Shown here piece after piece: positions 17,401 to 22,631 of a stretch of DNA of 22,631 nt. How positions within the stretch are numbered: position 1 is the first letter of the stretch; each line of letters starts with the position of its first letter. The notes beneath the pieces were generated by a model that had not been told where the DNA came from, did no database searches, and saw only the letters and a list, made by a program, of their open reading frames with translations. Location of the stretch: contig CAMPET010000302.1 of the NCBI GenBank assembly GCA_946803715.1, positions 39,299 through 61,929 on the forward strand, read 5' to 3'. The position numbers were made by a program, and so were the translations under genes. The stretch comes from Beroe ovata. Lineage: Eukaryota > Ctenophora > Nuda > Beroida > Beroidae.

Positions 17401-19445
17401 GTACTTGCTCTTATCTCATCCTGTAAGTCAAAAATGCCAGGAACCTTGTAAAGCTGCATCAAGTCCAGAACTTGTTTGCTCTGTGACGACTGCTTCTTGA
17501 GGGGGAGGTCACAAGCGTCACCACCGTATTCAATGTCACACAGACAGTAGGGTAGGGTGCTGTCACTCGTTAGGAACACCTTCTGACCATGCTCGCAGAT
17601 AAATTCCTCTGTGTCTTCAAAAGCAAAGAGAAAGGCGATCTGGATCCTCAAGTCTTGGTTGAGGAATTGGTAATGCATGGGGTATTTGATGGGAGCTGTG
17701 GTCATGAAATGCCACCCAGTGAAGGAGACCTTAGATGATATCTCTGCCACTGCGATGGCCACCCGTTTGTCAGCCACCATCTTCCTGAAAACGGCATCAT
17801 GTTTTGAGATAAGGTTCGAAATCATGTCGATTGTGTGCATGTCAAGCCTCGCTCCGATTGAGGAATACCATAACTTATACTTTCCAAGAATGTCAAGAAT
17901 CCTTGTTGATATACCATTGATTTCTTCTTGAGCTGATTTAGTTACAGCAAAGAGGGTAAGACGTTCCTTATCTTTCTCATCGTCCGATTTCCCTGTGAGC
18001 TTGACCTCTTTTCCGGGAGAGATAGGATTCCTCATGACCAAAATATCTCCTTCTTTGTTATCTTCCTTTATTGTCGCCCAGTTGTATACTTCGAATTTGG
18101 AATCTAGTTCTTGAATCACGGTTCCTATTTCCTCCCCGTTTCCATACCTCAATTCAACCTCCTGAAATATTGAATATTATTAAGTACGAATTCACTGATC
18201 AGTCCAAATCATAGCATCATTGCATTGCACCAACTATGATAGGTATGAAATATGAGAATTTGCTATGATTGGACTGATAATTACCTTGTTTGCAATATCC
18301 ATTGCATGAGATGTACACTTGACGTACTGTGCTGTGGTTGTTTTGTACAAATCGTACATCACTTTAGGGAAGCCCATATCGTTGTCCTGATGAATCAGTT
18401 GTTGATTGACTTGGGAGAAGTACACCAATTTTTGTGCATCCCTCATTATCTTCATGAAGCGACTGGAGAATGGCAGTATCTTGCTGCAATCGTTGTCCAT
18501 GGCCCCCATGTAAACTTCCAGCAGCTTTTCATCGTCAGCAAGTGATGAGCCTTCATTGAAAAGTCGAACAGCGTGGTATAGACTTGCCTCAAAGTCGTCC
18601 CGAGAGGATATTCCCTCGACTAAATCAGCCAAAGTTGCCCTGAATATTGGCGACATATTGAGAGTACTCTCATTTGACTCGTCTATCATTAGAGCAAGTC
18701 TGTTGTACTTGCCCATCAAGTGGTCCACAGTGCTCTCAAACATTATCAGATCGCTGACAAGTGCATTCCATGTGATTGCTCCCTCTATTGTCTCCAGCTG
18801 GTAGGACACTGCATCGAGTCTTCCCTCCATCTGAGCAAATCCTGATTCAATAGCGATGAGTTCATCTGATGTCCCAGCAGGCATGAATAGGAGAACGAGA
18901 TCCAACGCTGGACCAATGACTTGTAACAAGCTCACAACATTCTTCATGTAGCTCAGTGCTTTCTTCAGACTTTTCTTAGAACTGTGTCGCTCGCCATACT
19001 TCACTGTGCTCTTAATGGGGTCGAATATTCCAGAAGCAGCGGAACCCTCCTCAATCTTTTCTCGCTGTTCAGCCACCCCTGTTTCCTCCTCTTCCTCAGT
19101 CTCATCCTCCCAATCCTCCTGGCCCGGAGGAATCTGAATCTCATCATTCCCACTCTCAGAGTAGCTCCATAACGCATCCTCCTCTTCTTCTTGGTAGTCA
19201 CACAATGTCCCCTCATTTCGCTGAGGTATCACCTCCGAGTTTGGCAGTTCTCGTCCACACGCCTGTGGTGATCCGGCCATGATCATATCTATAGTGTCAC
19301 GCTGCCCTACCCAGGGGTCTATTCGCTTGTTACAGGAGGGACGGAAGTCGGCAGTTGCGTTGTTTCCGCATACCTCCGACCCAATTATTGGCAGGAGGGT
19401 AATACTAATCAGGAGAAGAATTCCTAATCGCTTGAATCTGTTCAT
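14184..19445 (-). CDS. Gene B: secreted cephalotoxin-like multidomain protein, nine exons, complete
   Basis: Nine exons: 19445-18285, 18161-16316, 16207-16069, 15895-15815, 15741-15594, 15422-15055, 14925-14806, 14636-14555 and 14471-14184. They total 4233 bp, or 1410 residues plus stop. All introns are GT-AG and every junction keeps the frame. The order is: signal peptide, Cys motif, acidic stretch, hydrophobic helix plus coiled coil, long helical region with one EGF-like Cys cluster, Sushi-like module, two EGF, laminin-type EGF, TSP1, and an unrecognised C-terminal domain. The helical core followed by EGF and TSP1 modules resembles SE-cephalotoxin (a cuttlefish salivary protein of about a thousand residues) and cephalotoxin-like proteins of coral skeletons. 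That match is from memory of the family, not a search. The likely role is extracellular: defence, venom-like or matrix. An in-frame ATG at 19472 would add nine residues, but a CACAG acceptor-like site lies between the two ATGs and the 19445 start gives a cleaner signal peptide. Confidence is high for the gene model and moderate for the family. Confidence 0.85.
14555..14636 (-). CDS. Gene B exon 8: start of the C-terminal domain
   Basis: Acceptor CTTACAG|G at 14636; donor AGACAG|GTTCGT at 14555 (phase 0). 82 bp, as in gene A. It encodes a beta-like strand (SIYITLRD) and the conserved string SDTSGKIWASLRQ. Confidence 0.78.
14806..14925 (-). CDS. Gene B exon 7: second half of TSP1
   Basis: Acceptor TCCACAG|G at 14925; donor TTGCAT|GTGAGT at 14806 (phase 2). 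120 bp in both paralogues. It encodes the Arg-rich strand RTRTREC and the following Cys residues that complete the TSP1 fold begun in exon 6. Confidence 0.8.
15055..15422 (-). CDS. Gene B exon 6: laminin-type EGF repeats and first half of TSP1
   Basis: Acceptor ATTTAG|GTG at 15422; donor ACTGG|GTGGGT at 15055 (phase 2). 368 bp, identical in length to gene A. It is rich in Cys with CGTC...GY.NFPWCNQC and CRRCDCEENGV units of laminin EGF type, then WSAWTPWNDLGSCG. The WxxW pattern is the Trp ladder of a thrombospondin type 1 repeat and a possible C-mannosylation site. Confidence 0.85.
15594..15741 (-). CDS. Gene B exon 5: end of EGF 2 and start of the laminin-type EGF series
   Basis: Acceptor ACCCAG|G at 15741; donor AACGAG|GTTAGA at 15594 (phase 0). 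148 bp, the same length as in gene A. It encodes CLLHESRGTC...GFRCQC, then CSVCQCNPQGVTNE, the usual start of a laminin EGF repeat. Confidence 0.8.
15815..15895 (-). CDS. Gene B exon 4: end of EGF 1 and start of EGF 2
   Basis: Acceptor ATTTCAG|T at 15895; donor GAGAG|GTAACT at 15815 (phase 2). It encodes a stretch containing CEDINEC. A nearer CCCAG acceptor was rejected because it would read into TAA. The gene A counterpart has the same phase and layout. Confidence 0.75.
16069..16207 (-). CDS. Gene B exon 3: calcium-binding-type EGF module
   Basis: Acceptor CCCAG|GT at 16207; donor AGCGG|GTGAGC at 16069 (phase 2). It encodes IDIDECAEAGFCGSGSQSC followed by a GGF-C-C ending. This is the D-I-D-E-C start and Cys spacing of a Ca-binding EGF module. 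Confidence 0.8.
16316..18161 (-). CDS. Gene B exon 2: helical region and Sushi-like module
   Basis: Acceptor TTTCAG|GAG at 18161; donor CAGG|GTGAGT at 16316 (phase 1). It encodes 615 residues with no internal stop. It holds a Cys cluster of EGF type (ending GDACDLP), a segment beginning KVPGIFDLQ, long charged helices, then a Cys-rich Sushi-like module that starts at SCPEFSSPG. Positions 16405-16952 are almost identical to gene A while the rest is clearly diverged. Confidence 0.85.
18198..18278. repeat. Hairpin in gene B intron 1
   Basis: ATCAGTCCAAATCATAGCA (18198-18216) pairs with TGCTATGATTGGACTGAT (18261-18278) with one bulged base and a 44-nt loop. It occupies most of the 123-bp intron. 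Confidence 0.7.
18285..19445 (-). CDS. Gene B exon 1: signal peptide, Cys motif, acidic linker, hydrophobic helix and coiled coil
   Basis: Encodes residues 1-387. A signal peptide (KRLGILLLISITLLPIIG) is followed by the motif CNKRIDPWVGQRDTIDMIMA, then a Glu/Asp-rich stretch, then a hydrophobic segment (IGPALDLVLLFMPAG). After that comes an amphipathic helix (IESGFAQMEGRLDAVSYQLE). Hydrophobic helix followed by coiled coil is typical of alpha-helical membrane-active proteins and is the part most like cephalotoxin and rapunzel-type proteins. The donor AAG|GTAATT gives a phase 0 intron. Confidence 0.85.
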
Positions 19446-19559
19446 ACTTTTCACCTGTGGTAGATAGATCATGATTGAGATGAACTCTGATTGGGCTAAT
19501 TGAAGAAGCGTAATTGATGATAGAATATCGATTATCGATGTTAGCCGAAACGACCAATT

Positions 19560-19700
19560 TGCAAATGATCAGGGCGCTGGCAAGCGCCCGCAGCCACGGA
19601 AAGAAAATGGGCGTTGTCCCGGCCTGTAGGGCCGGGAGCACTGCTTGAGGCCCCAAGGGCCGAGGGCAGTGCTGGTTCGAAGTGATATGAACTCCCAAAG
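19560..19700 (-). repeat. GC-rich triple-hairpin dispersed repeat, copy 2 (inverted)
   Basis: This is the reverse complement of 113-250 with scattered substitutions, including AGGGCGCTGGCAAGCGCCC and the ggccgggagcactgc block. It ends about 115 bp upstream of the gene B start codon, so gene B's proximal promoter is squeezed between it and the ATG. Confidence 0.75.
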
Positions 19701-19857
19701 GAGTGGTGAAGTCATGGCTGGAGAAAATGAAGCGAAGGTGCCCTGAATTATATCTTAACTGTGGTTAAACCATGCTAAAGCTACCTACATAGAGTCCTTG
19801 TACTCCCGGTGTATTATATTTATACCATACATGCATGTTAGAGACCTCATTTCTGCT

Positions 19858-19955
19858 GCCGACCTAGAGTCCACCCTGTGGAAATCTCCCGACCTACCTT
19901 CCACCGACCTACAGTCCACCAACCTAAACTCTACAGTCCACCGACCTACAGTCCT
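19858..19955. repeat. Short array of CCGACCTACAGTCCAC units
   Basis: About six imperfect units of 14-24 bp with variants such as CCGACCTAGAGTCCAC and CCAACCTAAACTCTACA. Confidence 0.65.
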
Positions 19956-20049
19956 GCGCCCTTTTTACATAATAATAATAATTCATAATAAGTTATTATA
20001 GTCAAAAACAATTGAAATTGTTTGGGTTACGCAGCCACTTAGTAGTTCC

Positions 20050-20315
20050 CCTTAAATACTGTGATAAGTATGAGCTTAGTTCCTTGCCCATCCGTGGCGG
20101 TGCCATTTCGTTGCAAGAACTCACCTCGAATATCGGAACCATGAATTCTGGAAGGTTCGCAAGTGGCAAGCTAAAATTGATGATATCAGGCGTGTATCTA
20201 CCTAATTGATGCCCTTCGAACATAAGAGCATCAGGCTGAGTTTCTTTCCTGTAACTTCAGCTCACCGCCACGGATGGGCGAGGAACTAAGCTCATACTTA
20301 TCACAGTATTTAAGG
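20050..20315. repeat. Inverted repeat with 53-bp arms
   Basis: 20050-20102 (ccttaaatactgtgataagt and onward) is the reverse complement of 20263-20315 with at most one or two differences. The right arm ends exactly at the N at 20316. Confidence 0.8.
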
Positions 20316-20316
20316 N
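20316..20316. other. Single-N join
   Basis: Marks the end of a 53-bp inverted repeat arm. Confidence 0.75.
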
Positions 20317-20494
20317 AGTGTTCTGGTAAGACTTAAACTCGGAAAGGTCACAAAGGAATTGACGGTTAGCCAAAGCTCACAAGAATTTGTAAAATCTGCA
20401 TTCTACCTGGAGTAATACTGTCGCATATGTGCCACTTTTCGAAACCGGTTAGTTGACGTATGGCGCGGAGCTGTATATATGATCCATTACGCGC

Positions 20495-20561
20495 AATTTT
20501 TCCCACGACGCGCGCACGCGCGATCGAATTGATCGATCACGCGCGCACCGTGGGAAAAATT
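20495..20561. repeat. CpG-rich palindrome
   Basis: AATTTTTCCCACG (20495-20507) and CGTGGGAAAAATT (20549-20561) are perfect inverted arms. Between them lie CGCGCGCACGCGCG and CACGCGCGCAC around a GATCGAATTGATCGATC core. CpG density is far above the surrounding sequence. Confidence 0.8.
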
Positions 20562-21482
20562 TCGCACAATAGCCTATTGACCTATTATGGATAGTCAACA
20601 TCGTGATCAGACCTGTCGCCTCAGTGTAAATCGCCGTTGTTACGGTCATATTGATAAAACGGTCATTTAAACACTATACATGCTGCGTTTAATGTTTTCG
20701 TTCAGTCGTACACCTCATGATATCTGGTCACAGACCTGTGCACACGTTGGGCGCTTGTTATTATTACTCGGTGATCTGAAAGGTCGTAAAAACGGAGTAG
20801 CGCAGCGCTTGCGGAATATTTGGGTCACGCAGCGCGGGAACACACAGACCAGGGTCTGGATGACGGTCTGAAACATCATGATTGCATTACCACGGGGCAT
20901 TAGAAAAATTAAAGTCAGAACTTGGTTTCATAATATTAATAAGAAATAAAATTTTACAAATCATTATTAATTTCCAATAACAACTTTAAATTTAAAACAA
21001 TAAATTTTTAACAAAATAAAACTCATGAACACAACTGACACGTAGCTGTGTAGATGCATTTGTCCATTACTTAATAAAAGTCTCAGTTAGCCGGTGATAA
21101 TATCATAATTAAGTGTCTTCTCAAAATTTGTCCGCGCTCAAATGCATATCATAATCATAAGCATCGTCTCAGTACTCTCTTTTTACATATCAAAACTCTA
21201 AAATTTTCACATAAGTATAGATTGTCAGACGGTCACGTCCGATGATTCTCTTTCCCTCTGCTAAAGAAATTGGGCACATCACACACACACCACAACACGA
21301 GTGTGTGATTAAGGAGTGTGAAACCCTGCATTTTCACACCCCACACACACACGCGCGCGGATATACGCGGCATACCCCAAACTCCGACGAATTGAACTTC
21401 CAACCCTCATATCACTGATATCACGCATTAGCTCTATAGTCGCGTGTAAAAATTAAGCTAAAAGTTGTATAAAGATTTAACC

Positions 21483-21617
21483 CTAGAGACCCTGTACTTC
21501 CACGTCAACTGGTGTTCCAGGGTAGTTTGTGCCGTTAAGTAGGACGGTTAGAGTGTGTTTTCCTCCCGATGTCGGCTCGAATAACACGTTGATCCCCGCT
21601 TCAGAACTGGCTCCCAG
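21483..21617 (-). CDS. Gene C last exon: end of the last filamin repeat and stop
   Basis: Acceptor TTTTCTCAG|CTG at 21617 has a good polypyrimidine tract. 44 codons plus TAG, ending PGTPVDVEVQGL. The stop falls directly after the repeat's final strand, as in proteins that end on a filamin domain. Confidence 0.72.
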   Translation of the reverse strand: MGASSEAGINVLFEPTSGGKHTLTVLLNGTNYPGTPVDVEVQGL

Positions 21618-22485
21618 CTGAGAAAAGGTGGGGTTAGAGGGGGGTTTGGGGGGCAAGATCAGAGGAATAGGATCGTTAAACGGTCATTGTGTAAAATAAG
21701 GGAGCTTTATCTGTCTTATAGATCAGATTGAGAGCTGATCGCGCGGATCATGGAAATTATGATCGAGTTATGGGGGTGGTGTCGCTCTCTGGGCGCCATG
21801 TCACGATTATATATTCAAGGATCATGATTCGTATGAAATTGGATCAATATGTTAGGATCACTAGTCTTCAATGCAGTGATAGGTCACTATCGATTAGTGA
21901 TCTCTATCCATGGCCCAGTACAAATGGAACCGGTTTTACCCCTGCATCTTAACAAGTCACTGTGACTGAATAACGAAAATCTACCAACCTCACACTTGAT
22001 ATCGGTTCCATCTGGCCCCTTGCATGCCACACTGAGTCCTGCATGGTCTTTCTGTGGGATGGGGAGTGTGATGGTGGCTTTCTGTTGCACCTGTGTCTCG
22101 GTACCAGTTCCGCTGGCAGTGGTGTCACGACAGCTGATCAGTTCCAGGGAGATTCCGCCTTCCTCTCCCTGTGTGTGTACAGTGGTGTCAAGCACGAGAA
22201 TAGAGTACCAGAGTGGTGTCAAACGTTTAGTACTGAAGTTAGTTTAGTACTTGCACCACTATGACTATATAGTACGCGACACTTCACACAACTTTAGAAA
22301 AGTGGTGTGAAGTGAAGTGGCGCCAAGTAAAGCGTGTTGAAGCCATGCTCCCTGGCACTATGTTGGAGAAAGTGGTGGTTTCAATGAAACTATACCTGAG
22401 GAAGAGACTTGATATCGATAAGTGCCGGGCTTCCGTTGATGCTCATCCCATTGTATTTAACATCCACGTTATGTACACCGGGTAC
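21483..22485 (-). CDS. Gene C, 3' part: protein ending in filamin-type Ig repeats
   Basis: Three phase-0 exons: 22485-22396, 22168-21989 and 21617-21483, with stop TAG at 21485-21483. Exon 1 encodes VHNVDVKYNGMSINGSP, the closing strand pattern of a filamin repeat (H-V-V-x-Y-x-G-I-x-GSP). The next two exons make a further repeat: VACKGPDGTDIKCE, then GGKHTLTVLLNGTNYPGTPVDV and a short tail. Filamin repeats build actin cross-linkers and are also found in TRIM-type ubiquitin ligases; the parent family cannot be decided from the C-terminus alone. The 5' part lies beyond the right edge. The gene runs in the same direction as genes A and B, with about 2 kb between its stop and gene B. Confidence 0.72.
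21989..22168 (-). CDS. Gene C penultimate exon: first part of the last filamin repeat
   Basis: Acceptor ACACACAG|GGA at 22168; donor TGTGAG|GTTGGT at 21989 (phase 0). 60 codons. It encodes GPDGTDIKCE after a Ser/Thr- and Gln-rich stretch. Confidence 0.7.
22396..22485 (-). CDS. Gene C exon (third from last): end of a filamin repeat
   Basis: Acceptor TGATAG|GTA at 22485 is weak in pyrimidines; donor CCTCAG|GTATAG at 22396 (phase 0). 30 codons including NGMSINGSPALIDI. Confidence 0.62.
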
Positions 22486-22582
22486 CTATCACAAGAATAT
22501 CGTGTCACGTATACCACTTCATTTCCAGCATAATATATTCATTGTTAAAACATGCTACCCCTGTGTGTACTGTGCATATATA

Positions 22583-22593
22583 TGTGTGTGCGT

Positions 22594-22631
<38 letters not shown>
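22583..22631. repeat. TG microsatellite
   Basis: TGTGTGTG with CG interruptions runs to the window edge. Confidence 0.95.

Larger units (their letters stand above)
19446..21482. other. Region between gene C and gene B, no gene seen
   Basis: It contains the inverted GC-rich repeat, a CCGACCTACAGTCCAC-type short array (19858-19955), a 53-bp inverted repeat ending at the N at 20316, a CpG-rich palindrome (20495-20561), an AT-rich stretch (20900-21080) and a CA/GT-rich patch (21280-21350). The gene C 3' UTR must lie at its right end, but I see no AATAAA on that strand close to the stop. Confidence 0.6.

Noticed and set aside
18984-19216. Arg-rich and Leu-rich open frames on both strands
   Set aside because: They overlap the acidic GAA/GAG-rich part of gene B exon 1 in other frames and have no support of their own.

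Overview
The window looks like metazoan nuclear DNA, probably from an early-branching marine invertebrate such as a sponge. This taxonomic guess is inferred from compact multi-exon genes, GT-AG introns, extracellular EGF, laminin-EGF and thrombospondin modules, and high apparent heterozygosity. There is no bacterial gene organisation. Five single Ns (1548, 2590, 6430, 7896, 20316) look like scaffold joins, so the sequence is best read as six contigs.

The core is a head-to-tail pair of paralogous genes on the minus strand. Gene B has nine coding exons between 19445 and 14184 (1410 codons plus stop). Gene A has nine coding exons between 13952 and 2924 (1446 codons plus stop). I placed every splice site by eye. 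Both models stay open throughout, all eight intron phases match (0,1,2,2,0,2,2,0), and exons 5, 6, 7 and 8 have identical lengths in the two genes (148, 368, 120 and 82 bp). Each protein has a signal peptide, a conserved Cys-containing N-terminal motif, an acidic stretch, a hydrophobic helix followed by an amphipathic coiled coil, a large helical region, a Sushi-like Cys-rich module, two Ca-binding-type EGF modules, laminin-type EGF repeats, a thrombospondin type 1 repeat and an unrecognised C-terminal domain. This architecture most resembles SE-cephalotoxin and the cephalotoxin-like secreted proteins of molluscs and cnidarians. Family membership is inferred; toxicity is not shown.

The two genes share a 548-bp near-identical patch inside exon 2 while their flanks are strongly diverged, which is a gene-conversion signature. 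Gene A intron 6 is about 4.9 kb, against 129 bp in gene B. It is filled with repeats, including a ~1-kb foldback element built from the octamer TGTCCATT. The last three exons of gene A occur twice (3686-2924 and 1298-536, offset 2388 bp); Ns bound the duplicated block, so it is probably two alleles placed in series. A GC-rich triple-hairpin repeat occurs in opposite orientations at the two ends of the gene pair (about 113-250 and 19560-19700).

Layout: 1-1547, 3' flank and allelic copy of gene A exons 7-9; 1549-2589, non-coding contig with a 50-bp minisatellite; 2591-13952, gene A; 14184-19445, gene B; 19446-21482, repeats and no gene; 21483-22485, the last three exons of a minus-strand gene ending in filamin-type Ig repeats, whose 5' part lies beyond the window; 22583-22631, a TG microsatellite.
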